Shown piece after piece: positions 22,861 to 33,296 of a DNA stretch of 64,000 nucleotides. The notes beneath the pieces were generated by a model. It did not search any database and had not been told where the DNA came from. It worked only from the letters and a program-made list of their open reading frames with translations. Each line of letters begins with the position of its first letter. Position 1 is the stretch's first letter. This stretch comes from Caenorhabditis elegans (Eukaryota; Nematoda; Chromadorea; Rhabditida; Rhabditidae), in contig NC_003281.10 of assembly GCF_000002985.6 (NCBI RefSeq), positions 12,958,001-13,022,000 on the forward strand. Reading direction: 5' to 3'. A program made the translations under genes and the position numbers.

Positions 22861-23092
22861 CTCGCTTTTTCAAAGTTTTCTCTTCCGAGACGAGATTAAT
22901 GAAGGCCATATGCCGTCCTTGGATGGCATGCAAGCTTCAAGTACTTCCCCTCCACTCTTTTCCTTGAAATCGTACCTTCCTTTCGCCTATACTCCATATG
23001 GAAATCCGGTTCCACTGTCAATTCACCGGATGTTGTTGTATAAAAGAGGAGGCATATGAACTGTAGTTTACCAAATTCTGCCGAAAAAAAAA

Positions 23093-26000
23093 ATGGCAAA
23101 GTCTACTACAATTTTTCTAGTATTAGTTGCCGGTGCAGTGGTTACCGAGGCTGTGAGTATTTGGAAATTAAAAAAAAATAGGTCTCGAAAATATGATTTT
23201 TAGATTTTTAAAAGGTATTTTGAAGCTGAAATTGCAATTTTTCAACTAAAATTACGATTTGCCAGGTCTCGCAAAGAACGATATATATTTATATATTTTT
23301 GAACAAAAACGGTGTGCGCTTTTAAGAATTACAGTAGCCTATTTTTATATTTTTAAATTTATTTTAAAGCTGAAATTGCAATTTTTCAACTAAAACTACG
23401 ATTCCGGGTCTCGTACAGAGCGACATTTAATTTATTTTTTGAACAGAAAGGTGTGCGCCTTTAAGAATTACAGTAACCCATTTTCTTTTTTTTTTCTTAA
23501 AAAATCTTTTTCTGTTGAAAAACTACACTGAAATATTACGGGAACACAAAATTCTTAAAATTCTTCTTGCACAACATATTTGACGCGCGAAATATTTCGT
23601 AGCAAAAACTACAGTAATTTCTTAAATGACTACTGTAGCGCTTGTGTCGATTTACGGGCTCGATTTTTTAAAATTAATTAATATTTGAAATCGCAGCATT
23701 ATTTTCTCATTTTTAGCTTAATTTTAATATTTTATCGATAAAAAATAATATTTTAATCCACCCGAGCCTGTATATCGACACAAGCGCTACAGTAGTCATT
23801 TAAAAAATTACTGTAGTTTTCGCTACGAGACATTTTGCGCGTCAAATGTGTTGTGCAATACGCAAAAATTGAATTTCGTGTTCCCGTGATACACGAAAAT
23901 TCCCTAAAATCCAGAGAAAATTTTGGAAAATCGAAGAAAACTTGGAAATTGGTTACTAGTTTTTTTAAAGGCGCACACAATTTTTCGCGCCAAATTTTTT
24001 GAAAAACTTATGCTCCTGGCGAGATTGAGTGTGCCACGAAACATTTCCACATCAAAAAAAAATCGATTTCTTCAACAAAAAAAAATCTCTGGTGGGTATC
24101 ACAATTTCGCGAAATTCTGGCACGCGCTATTTTGGGTCTCGTCACGATCTCAGTCATAGTGACTGCTACAGGCGCCAAATTGTACAGAAATGTTCATTTT
24201 GGATAGAAAAGAAAATATAACAGATTTTGCAAATATTATACATTTGCGTTAAAAATTTCTGAAACTCTTTTCAGTGCTTATCATCCGGAGTGTGTGGCTC
24301 ATCATACTGTGCTGCTCCGCCGGCAGTCTCATGCTCTCCATCGTCATGTCAACCCGGCTACTCTTGTGGACAGTACGGTTGTGCGAGGAACCGCGCCAGA
24401 AGTGCAGTGACACAAAAAGTCGAGGGAATCTTTATCGATGACTCTGGAAATTCCAAGGAAAATTCGAGAGAAGTTGGTGGTCCAGTGGGATTACCGAAGC
24501 TGAAGGTACGATAAGAAGGGTGACATTTTGGGTCTCACCACGATCAGTTGAAAAAATTTTAGGGTCAGAAAAACAACATCTTCGGAATTCGCCGCGAGTC
24601 TTCTCGTGGATCCTCTGAGGTTCCCCAGCCAACAGCCGTGAATTACGAGAACTCCACATTGCTACAGTATACCGTAAGTTTTTTTTTGATCTACTAAATG
24701 TACGGTAATCAATCATATGTTAATTTTGCAAAAAGCATCTCCGCACAGGAATAGAGGCGGGGCGTAGTTTTCAAATCTGCGGCACGGTTTTTTCCTCTTT
24801 TTGATTTTTTTTTCACATGATTTTTTCAATAAAGTTTCGGTTTTATTACGGGAACACAAAATTCTGAGAATGCGTATTGCGCAACATATTTGACGAGCAA
24901 AATATATCGTAGCGAAAACTACAGTAATTCTTCAAATGGCTACTGTAGCGCTTGTGTCGATTTACGGGCTTATCAATCGACAAAATATATATTTTTAAAT
25001 GGCAAAAACTTTAAAAAAAAACTAAAAAAATGGAATATCGATGCTACTATTCGAAAATCGAGACCCCGTAAATTGACACAAGCACTACCGTAATCATTCA
25101 AAGAGTTATTGTAGTTTTCGCTACGAAATTGCGCGTCAAATATTCTGCGCAGTACGCATTCTCAGAATTTTGTGTTCTCGTAATACTCGTTTCATTAAAA
25201 AAAAGGTAAATGCTATCCAATTTTTTATCATTAGTTTGTGAGGATATGTCATGTTTCACAAACTAATGAGAGTTAAATTGGATAAAATTTTCCTTTAAGA
25301 AAATAATAAAAAAGAAAAACCGAAAGCGTTCTACTGGAGTATCGACTCCCGCAATTTTCGGAGATCAAAAGTTCAGGCTAAAAAATTCTGCTCCTGAAGC
25401 TTAATCATACGTTGACCCACTTGTACTTCTTTATAAAAAATCACAGTCTTGTACCTATTCCTGAACTTTTGTACCGTTCCACCACTTCAACTTCTTCCCC
25501 CTCCTCCTCCTAGTTTACCCGAATTTCCGGGATATTGCGCAACTACTGCATATCCGGTTGTATAATTACCCTCCCCCTGGGGGCGTCTTTTGATGTTTCA
25601 AAGTTTTCCTTTCACTTTCCACCCATATATATATATTTTATATATTTATTACAGAATCCCAACTTCATCTTCCGACAATGTTGCGAACAACGGGGACTTC
25701 CAGACGCTTGTCTCAATAAGTGTCATTTCAATACCTATACGAAAGATGCGGTAAAACTTATTAGTAGATCATTTTGAAAAACAATATATTTCAGCTCCAA
25801 GGAATGTACTTCAAAACCGACGGTTGTCCACTGGAGGCCGCCGCTGATATGCACTTTTGCGCGGCTCAGGGTAGAGATCATACACAGTGTTGTGTTCGAA
25901 ATGGTGTTACTACTACGCTGGCCGGGCAAAAATGTTTGACTTTTTGTGATCAGAGACCTGATAGGTAAGTAAGCTTCTAGTTAACCTCTAATGAAGCTTA

Positions 26001-26310
26001 AGGGGCCAAAATATAGGCGATGAAAATTGTGTTATCACTGAGTCCCCCATGTAGGTACAAAAAATTTATCTTGACTAAATCACGTAGTAACAAGGAATCA
26101 ACAATGAAAACTACAAAGAAACTGCGGTTGTAGATCATTTAACAATTCCTAGGAACAGTATTCTATATAATTTTTATCTTTTTCAGAGTAACAAAACTTG
26201 ATTATTCCTACGTGCCATGCTACGATCGCTTTGAAAACATGAAGCAATGCTTCTACAATGAGATCAAGCAACGGGCCGAGCAACAATTTGGAGCATCCCG
26301 ACGAAAATAA
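23093..26310 (+). CDS. Secreted cysteine-rich protein with DB-module-like domain
   Basis: Six exons: 23093-23152, 24275-24505, 24563-24673, 25655-25750, 25795-25964 and 26187-26310 (792 nt, 263 residues). Exon 1 is exactly a signal peptide (MAKSTTIFLVLVAGAVVTEA). Residues 21-60 hold a compact Cys-rich stretch (CGSSYCAAPP, CSPSSCQPGYSCGQYGC). Residues 98-134 are hydrophilic and low in cysteine. The C-terminal third from about residue 135 (FRQCCEQRGLPDACLNKC ... FCAAQGRDHTQCCVRNG ... CLTFCDQRP ... VPCYDRFENMKQCFYNEI) has the paired-cysteine spacing of the nematode DB module (PF01682 type), an extracellular domain of unknown function. The long introns carry family B fold-backs and a family I copy. 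A protein of extracellular matrix or cuticle is plausible. Phases agree throughout. Confidence 0.85.
23534..23893. repeat. Family B fold-back, complete
   Basis: The left end ATTACGGGAACACAAAATTC is mirrored by GAATTTCGTGTTCCCGTGAT at the right end. Arms of about 130 bp pass through GACGCGCGAAATATTTCGTA and CTACAGTAATTTCTTAAATG, with an AT-rich centre. It lies in intron 1 of the DB-module gene. Confidence 0.8.
24844..25190. repeat. Family B fold-back, complete
   Basis: Same layout as the 23.5 kb copy: ATTACGGGAACACAAAATTC at the left, AGAATTTTGTGTTCTCGTAA at the right, with CGATTTACGGGCTTATC near one third. It lies in intron 3 of the same gene. Confidence 0.8.
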
Positions 26311-26506
26311 CCAAAAAAGATTTGCTTATATGTATTTTAAGTTATTCATATTCAATTTATCAACTACCCCTTGACATTACCGTGTCTTTCTTTCATTTCA
26401 TCAGATAAAAAACTAGAATTCAACTGGTACTGGTTCTGAAGGCCTTTTCCGGCCTAAACTTGGCCCAAACCGAGGCCCAAAAACTACATTTTCCCTTTTA
26501 CAAAAA

Positions 26507-26512
26507 TTTATT
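26507..26512 (-). terminator. Polyadenylation signal AATAAA of the mucin-like gene
   Basis: AATAAA on the minus strand, about 30 bp after the stop codon at 26,541. Confidence 0.65.
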
Positions 26513-26540
26513 CTCTAGAAATCTCAAAAAATAAGGTTCT

Positions 26541-29393
26541 TCAATGCTTTCTCTTCCTCTTGTTCTTCATCTTTGGCTTAACGCTCAACTCGGCCACCTT
26601 CTTCACGTAGGTGTAGGCCATGTACGAAGCTACGTAGGCGGCAATACTGGTTGCAACAAGGACACTTCCGGTTCCAAGCTCGGCAGCAAACACTCTCTTC
26701 CTGAAATTTTGATGTTTGAATGTTGAAAAAGCTGGTGGAGAATCTCTCACTTCAACTCCTCCTCATCCTTTTCTGCCTGTGTTTTTTTATTGCTCGAACT
26801 CTTCAGTGGTTGTGCTTCAGGAGTTCCATCCTTTTCGCCAGAAGTTCCGTTTTCGTGGACCGGATCGACGGTTTCTGAAAGATAGATTTTGAAACTGGTC
26901 AAGAGAATAATTGGTACCATTTTTGGGTGGAGTCACTGGTGGCTTTGGTTCTGGCTCTGGTTCAGGTGATGGTGATGGTGGCGGTGGTGGCTGTGGATTA
27001 AGAGGCGAAGCCTCGGTGACTGAAAGAATTGTTGAAAAATGAGCTTCCAATAGTATCAGAAGTCGTGAACTTCTGCCCACTTACCAGGATCCACTGGGGC
27101 ATCTGTTGTCTGCTGAGGCAGTGCTGTAGATTGCGATTCGTTCGGACCATCCGTGACTGGTTCTGGCGTTGACTTTGGCTCTGGCTCTGGCTCTGGTGAT
27201 GGTGGTGATGGTGGCTGTGGATTTGGAACTTCGGTAGCTGAAAATTATTTAAAAATGAGCTGGAATGTTTTCCAAAAATTTCAGAACACACCAGGCTCCT
27301 CTGGGGCATCTGTTGTCTCGTCAGGCAATGCTGTTGAAGCTGTTGATAGTGGTTCTTCCGAAGTTGCTGGATCAACGATCACAACAGGCGGATTTGTCTG
27401 CACAACCGGATCAGAAGTCGTCGTACTTGGATCTTTCGCAGTTGCTGGTCCAGAGATCACAACAGGCGGATTTGGCGGCATAACCTGAGCAACGGTAGTG
27501 TCATTTGGTTCTTCCGAAGTTGCTGGATCAACGATCACAACAGGCGGATTTGGCGGCATAACCTGAGCAACGGTAGTGTCATTTGGTTCTTCCGAAGTTG
27601 CTGGATCAACGATCACAACAGGCGGATTTGGCGGCATAACCTGAGCAACGGTAGTGTTGTTTGGTTCTTCCGAAGTTGCTGGTCCAGAGATCACAACAGG
27701 CGGATTTGGCGGCATAACCGGAGCAACAGTAGTGTCATTTGGTTCTTCCGAAGTTGCTGGATCAACGATCACAACAGGCGGATTTGGCGGCATAACCTGA
27801 GCAACGGTAGTGTTGTTTGGTTCTTCCGAAGTTGCTGGTCCAGAGATCACAACAGGCGGATTTGGCGGCATAATCGGAGCAGCAGTAGTGTCATTTGGTT
27901 CTTCCGAAGTTGCTGGTCCAGAGATCACAACAGGCGGATTTGGCGGCATAACCGGAGCAGCAGTAGTGTCATTTGGTTCTTGCGAAGTTGCTGGATCAAC
28001 GAACACAACAGGCAGATCTGTAGGCACAGTCGGAGCAGCAGTAGTGTTGTTTGGTTCTTCCGAAGTTGCTGGTCCAGAGATCCCAACAGGCGGATTTGGC
28101 GGCATAACCGGAGCAGCAGTAGTGTCATTTGGTTCTTCCGAAGTTGCTAGTACAGGGACCACAACAGGCGGATTTGTCAGCACAACCGGATCAGCAGTCG
28201 TATTCGATTCCTTCATGGTTGCTGGCTTAGGGTCTCCACCATCGAGATTCAGAGGTTCATCTGCAGCAGGTGTAGTCGTACTTGTCTTGTTCGTAAATGA
28301 AGATGTACCGTTATCATCATCAGGGTTCAGACTCCCATCTGAAGCTGGAGTAGTCGTACTTGTCTTCTCCGTCGATGAAGAATTATCGCCTTTATCATTC
28401 GGAATTAGAAGTCCATTAGAATCAGGTGCAGTCGTACTGGTCTTGTTCGCAGATGAAGATTTCCCGTCGTCATCACCCACATTTGGAAGTCCATCTGTAA
28501 TATGAATAGTATTATTCATCCTATCCGTGAATAAAAATTTACCGTCGTCATCATCAGGGTTCAGACTCCCATTTGGAGATGCAGTAGTCGTATTTGTCCC
28601 TTCTGTGGATAAAGGCTTTCCGTCTCCATTTGCAAGTCCATCTTGATCAGTAGTAGTCGTACTAGGATCCTTCGCTGTTACTGGCTTAGGATCTCCACCA
28701 TCAGAACTAGTCGTACTGTTTCTATCCGTCAATAACGATTTCCCGTCTCCATCATCAGGGTTCAGACTCCCATTTGAATCAGCTGTAGTTGTGTTTGCCT
28801 TGTTCATCGATCCGTCTCCAGCCGGATCTGATTGTGTTCCGTTGCTTGGAACACCTGCATTGGGAGATGGATCAGCATCATCTGAAAAAAGTTCGTATTG
28901 ATGGATTTTTGTTGTCACAGAAATCTTCACAACGTACCATCTTGTCCAGCTCCAGTACCATCATCATTACCATCACCAACTCCATTACCATCATCGTTGG
29001 ACCACAGCTCATATCTTTTGACTCGACCAACTGAATCTGGATAGCGTTCTGAAACAAGTAAAGTTATAGTTATGTAATAGCACGGCGGACTACACGTGGC
29101 AAACCGAGCCGCGACGCGACACGCAACGCGACACGCAACGCGATACGCAACGCAATACGCGACGTGATACGCGACGCGACACGCAACGCAATACGCGACG
29201 CAATACGCAACGCGACACGCGACGCAACACGCAACGCGATACGCACCGCGACACGCAACGAGATACGCCCCGCTTGTCAATACTGCGAGCTCCCGGATGG
29301 AGAAAGAAACATACCGTAAACCTCTCGTTGACCAACCGCTTGATGAAGGAAGAACGTTATCAATAACAATTGACAAAGACGGAATGATCTCAT
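26541..29393 (-). CDS. Mucin-like type I membrane protein with Pro/Thr-rich repeats
   Basis: Seven exons: 29393-29315, 29048-28938, 28881-27292, 27237-27085, 27019-26918, 26874-26751 and 26700-26541 (2,319 nt, 772 residues; all internal junctions after exon 1 keep phase 1 until the last). It begins with a signal peptide (MRSFRLCQLLLITFFLHQAV). Exon 3 alone encodes 530 residues: an upstream Asp/Asn/Ser/Thr-rich part (repeats of NTTTADSNGSLNPDDG type), then about ten 28-residue repeats around SEEPNDTTVAPVMPPNPPVV. Exons 4 and 5 are Pro-rich (PPSPPSPEPEPEPK and PPPPPSPSPEPEPEPK), and look duplicated. Near the C terminus a single helix (GSVLVATSIAAYVASYMAYT) is followed by a basic tail KPKMKNKRKRKH. 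The many Thr/Ser and NTT/NDT sites fit a heavily glycosylated surface protein. No named family recognised. Confidence 0.8.
27480..28170 (-). repeat. Coding minisatellite, 84-bp units
   Basis: About eight to ten tandem units of 84 bp within exon 3 of the mucin-like gene. They are marked on the plus strand by TTTGGTTCTTCCGAAGTTGC and ACAACAGGCGGATTTGGCGG. The period is a multiple of three, so copy number changes keep frame. The units form two main subtypes (ending VIVD or VISGP) that alternate irregularly, a sign of unequal exchange. Confidence 0.9.
29098..29275. repeat. CG-rich short tandem array in intron 1 of the mucin-like gene
   Basis: About 180 bp of decamer-like repeats, ACGCGACACGCA and ACGCAACGCGAT in many variants (CGACACGCAACG, CGATACGCAACG). 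It starts with GAGCCGCGACGCGACACGCA, which is the core of family A, so it probably arose by expansion of that core. The surrounding intron is AT-rich. Confidence 0.85.
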
Positions 29394-29671
29394 AACGACA
29401 CGAAGAATGCGAGATCACTTGAAATTTCTGAAAAAGAGAATAAAAATCGATAGATTTTTTCGATTTCCCCCCGAGAAACACTCACCTTTGAAGATTTGGT
29501 TGATTCCGCAAAGTTCGAATGTGAGCAATAAAATTTTTGAATATTGATTTTCGGTAATTCCAACAACTAAAAAACCACGTGTTCAAATAAACTTTGAAAG
29601 CTCACGTTTTCAAATTTTTAATTAATCAATAATCAATTAAAAAAGCAGAAAAAATCCAGCTTCTTGACACG

Positions 29672-32600
29672 ATGCTTATAATTTTCCTGCTCCTGCCAAG
29701 CCTATCAATATCTGGTACCTCAAACTACAGTAACCTTTTTCAAAATTTCTATACTTCAGGCGATGAGCCATGTAGCTCCAAATCGTGCTCAGCAGGACCA
29801 GCTGGAAATACAGAATGCCAGAATTATGGATATTGTAACTCGGAGAAAAAAGTTTGCTGTCTAGGTAGGCAGAATACATTTTTTAAAAATATTTAAAATA
29901 AATTTTCAGGTCACTATAAAAACTGTACTTCTCCTGAAAGTCGTGCTATCCGGCCCAGAATTTCTTGTAAAAACCATGAAGATTGTGAAATGAGCTATTG
30001 CGATCAGAAGCTCGGAATTTGTTGCTCAGGTAAATCAATAAATTGGGGGAATTGTTAAAAACCACTCAAAACCACGAAATTTTCTTTTCCGGCAAATTGC
30101 TGATTTGCCGGAATTTTTGAATTTCGACAATTTACCGATTAGCCAATTTACCGGAAAGTTTCACTTCCGGCAATTTGCCGATTTGCCGGAAAATTCAATT
30201 TCGGCAATTTGCGGGATTTTCTGGCAATTTGCTGATTTGTCGGAATTTTCATTTCCGGCAATTCGCCGATTTGCCGCAAATTTCACTTCCGGCATTTTGT
30301 CGATTTGCCGATTTGTCGGGAAGTTCCAATTCCGGCAATTTGCCGATTTGCCGCATGTTCCGTTAATGGCAATTTGCCGATTTGTTGGAATTTTCATTTC
30401 CGGCAATTCTCCGAGTTGCCGCAAACTTCAATTCCGGCAATTTACCGATTTGCCGTTTTGCCGGATATTTTGATTTTCAGCAAATTGCCGATTTGCTGGA
30501 AATTTTGATTTCCGGCAATATGCCGATTTTCGGAAATGTAGGTTTTCTACAAATTGCTGAATTACCCAAAATTTCAATTCTGGCAAATTTGCCGATTTGC
30601 CGGAAATTTTGATTTTCTGCAAACTGCCGAATTACCCAATATTTCAATTCCGGCGATTTGCCGATTTTCCGGAGATTTTGATTTCCGGCAATTTGCCGAA
30701 TTGCCCAAAATTTAAATTCTGTGAAAGTTGCCGATTTGCCGGAAATGTAGATTTTCTGCAAATTGCCGAATTACCCATTATTTCAATTCTGGTATTTTTG
30801 CTAATTTGCCGGAAAATTTTATTTTCGGCAATTTGCCGATTTGCCGGAAATTTAAGTTCCGGTAATTTGTCGTTTTGATCATTTGCACAAAATTTCAATT
30901 CTGGCAACTTTGCCAATTTTGCCGGAAATTTCGATTTTTTGCAATTTGCCCGGAATTTCAATTCCGGCAAATTTGCCGATTTGCCAATTTGGCTGAAAAA
31001 ATCGTTTGTAAACAATATTAAACCATAAAATTCAAAGCAAAAATTTTTTTGATTGACAAATTCCAAAAAAATCTGCAAAAACTTAGGGTTGCCCAGTTTT
31101 CTAAAAATCATATAAAATTCAGTTTTTTTTTTCAGAAGGGACTCACCAGAAGGATATTGCCCTAATAACCTAACATTTTATGGAATCGAACCAACTTGCA
31201 AAGGAAAATTCTCAAGAACGTGCTCTATAGATTCATATTGTTATCGAGGGCATTGTTGTCCGAGGCGTATGTAGTTTTCGGCAAATTGTCAATTTGCCGG
31301 AAAATTCTATTCCGGCAATTTACCGGTTTGCCGGAAAATTATCTTTAAAAATATCTTTTAAAACTTTCCACACTGGAAACTATATTTCAGACAAAGTCCA
31401 CGGATCTACAGTAGCCCGCCGAATAAGACCCTATTATACAAATCGAAAATGCAGTCCCTACGAGGCTCCGCCATTCCGCTACACGTTTTGCACACGTGAC
31501 ACTAATCGATTAGCAATTCTTGGAATGTATATGGCAGATGGGTCGGATAACATTGACACAGAGAGATATTGTGGGAGTAACCGGTAAAAGTCTGATTATT
31601 TTTTGATTGAAAATTGGATTTTTTCAGGGACTGCTCAAGTACATCTGTATGTGTATTCACTAATTCAGTTGGCACTTGCTTTGTGGATCCTATGGTATGT
31701 TGTATTATTATTTCTGATTTCTGATTTTAAAGCCATAATTGAACTAAAAAATAATGTAAAAAATTCAAAAATTCTAGAAAAAAATTCTAGTAGAGTGTAT
31801 AGTCGTGAATATGTAAAGCGGGAACACAAAATTCTAAGAATGCGTATTGCACAACATATTTGACGCTCAAAATATCTCGCAGCGACAACTACAGTAACTC
31901 TTTAAATGACTATTGTAGCTCTGGTGTCGATTTACGGGCTTGATTTTTGAAATTAATTTCAATTTCTGCTCAAATTGTGACAGCAATACTCAATTTTCTT
32001 TTGAATTTTTTTGTTGTGTTTTTTGTCATTTTTGTTTTTTCTTTCAATATTTAATCGATTAATAAAATATTTCCGTTACTGTAATTTTCGCTACGAGATA
32101 TTTTGCGCGTCAAATATGTTGCGCAATACGCATTCTCAAAATTTTGTGTTCCAGTAACAGTTTCTGTGCAACCACACTGTGCCCCATTTCGGTTTGATCT
32201 ACGTAGATCTACAAAAAATGGGGGGTGGGCGGCAATTGCCGTTCGGCAAATTGATTTATCGACAAAGTCGGCAAATCGGCAAATTGCCGGTTTGCCGATT
32301 TGCCGGAAGTGTTTAATTCCGGCAAATTGCCGGTTTGCCGATATGCCGGAGATATTCATTTTCGATTTTTTTTCTAGATATTTTCATAGAATTTGCTTAC
32401 TTTTCAAAATAGATGAAAGAACATTCATAGGATGCGTTTTGCCATTTGGAAATGAAATTCTGAAATTCCCAAAAAAAAGGTGCAAAACCACAATTTGTCG
32501 AAAATTGTTCGGCAAATACGGCAAATCGGTAATTAGCCGGTTTGCCGATTTGCAGTAAATTTTCAATTCCAGCAATTTGCCGGTTTGCCGATTTGCCAGA

Positions 32601-33110
32601 AATTTTTAATTCCGGCAAAGATCGTTTGCCGCTACTGTAGCTCTTGTGTCGATTTACGGGCTCAATTTTCGTAAATAAACACTACAGTAGCCATTTAAAA
32701 AATTACTGTAGTTTTCGTTACAAGATATTTTGCGCGTCAAATATGTTGTGCAATACGCATTCACTGAATTTTTTGTTTCCGTAATACACAAAAATGGCTT
32801 AAGATCCATAGAAAAGTGCAAAAAATCTTTTAAAAAAACTTGGAAATTCGTTACTGTGGTAACGAATTTTTTTAAAGGCGCACACAATTTTGCGCGGCGA
32901 ATTTTTGAATTTTTTTGACTGAATTTTGTGTTCCCGTAATAGTCAAAAAAATCCTCAAAAAAATATTTTTTTCAGTTCACACCTGAACCGTTGAACTTCT
33001 ATGGACCTCTCTGGATTGCTCTATACACCATTATCCCTACCACTTTTCTCATTTTCGGATTGGTCTGCGGAATTAATTTCTGGAAGAAGGACTGTTATTA
33101 TGCAATTTAA
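29672..33110 (+). CDS. Cysteine-rich type I membrane protein
   Basis: Seven exons: 29672-29714, 29760-29864, 29910-30029, 31150-31266, 31391-31583, 31628-31694 and 32976-33110 (780 nt, 259 residues). A signal peptide (MLIIFLLLPSLSIS) is followed by three similar Cys-rich modules, one per exon: CSSKSCSAGPAGNTECQNYG ... VCCLG, then CTSPESRAIRPRISCKNHED ... GICCSG, then CPNNLTFYGIEPTC ... YCYRGHCCPR. A less Cys-rich region follows (CSPYEAPPFRYTFC ... YCGSN), and a membrane helix near the C terminus (LWIALYTIIPTTFLIFGLVC). For exon 4 the strong acceptor TTTTTTTCAG at 31,135 gives a stop; the next AG at 31,149 keeps the frame and is used here. Introns 3 and 6 are long and full of repeats. Family not recognised; an EB-like or similar extracellular module is possible. 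Confidence 0.75.
30085..30990. repeat. Expanded family E TTTGCCGG array
   Basis: About 900 bp of alternating GCAATTTGCCGATTTGCCGG and AATTTCAATTCC-type blocks in intron 3 of the Cys-rich membrane protein gene, about 35 units. Unlike other copies it lacks the conserved core, so it looks like a pure minisatellite expansion. A small fragment recurs at 31,270-31,345 in the next intron. Confidence 0.8.
31817..32160. repeat. Family B fold-back
   Basis: From GCGGGAACACAAAATTCTAA to CATTCTCAAAATTTTGTGTT, with the usual CTACAGTAACTCTTTAAATG and CGATTTACGGGCTTG blocks. It lies in intron 6 of the Cys-rich membrane protein gene. Confidence 0.75.
32218..32635. repeat. Family E element with core
   Basis: Begins GGGGGGTGGGCGGCAATTGC, CGTTCGGCAAAT and ends GATCGTTTGCCGCTAC. 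Between the two TTTGCCGG arms lies the core (TAGAATTTGCTTACTTTTCA, ACATTCATAGGATGCG, CAAAACCACAATTTG) shared with other copies. Confidence 0.75.
32636..32941. repeat. Family B fold-back, left arm truncated
   Basis: Starts inside the family at CTACTGTAGCTCTTGTGTCG directly at the end of a family E element and finishes with the normal right end GAATTTTGTGTTCCCGTAAT. The family E copy appears to have inserted into or recombined with this element. Confidence 0.6.
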
Positions 33111-33296
33111 TTGATTAATTTATTGATTTAAATGAATATTATTTGTTTGAACCTTTGTGTTTTTACTTTAAAGTATCGGAAAAGGTCACAAAAATACCTG
33201 TTTATTGGACAATGCCACTTCGTGTGTTCCCTTCAAAACACTTCAACATTTTCATTTTCAACAGTTTAAATCAAATTTTAATAATTGTCAGCTGTC

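Noticed and set aside
27810-28505. 231-codon plus-strand ORF opposite the mucin-like gene
   Set aside because: It is antisense of the 84-bp coding minisatellite; the minus-strand frame has a signal peptide, phase-consistent exons and a membrane helix.
29070-29335. Arg/Ala/Ser/Val/Cys repeat ORFs on the minus strand
   Set aside because: They result from the CG-rich decamer array in an intron of the mucin-like gene; there are no splice sites or protein-like features.
30105-30878. Many overlapping ORFs rich in ICRFAG/NLPICR-type peptides, also at 6.3, 44.9, 48.3, 49.7, 53.7 and 59.2 kb
   Set aside because: These peptides are direct products of the TTTGCCGG repeat and occur on both strands in every copy.
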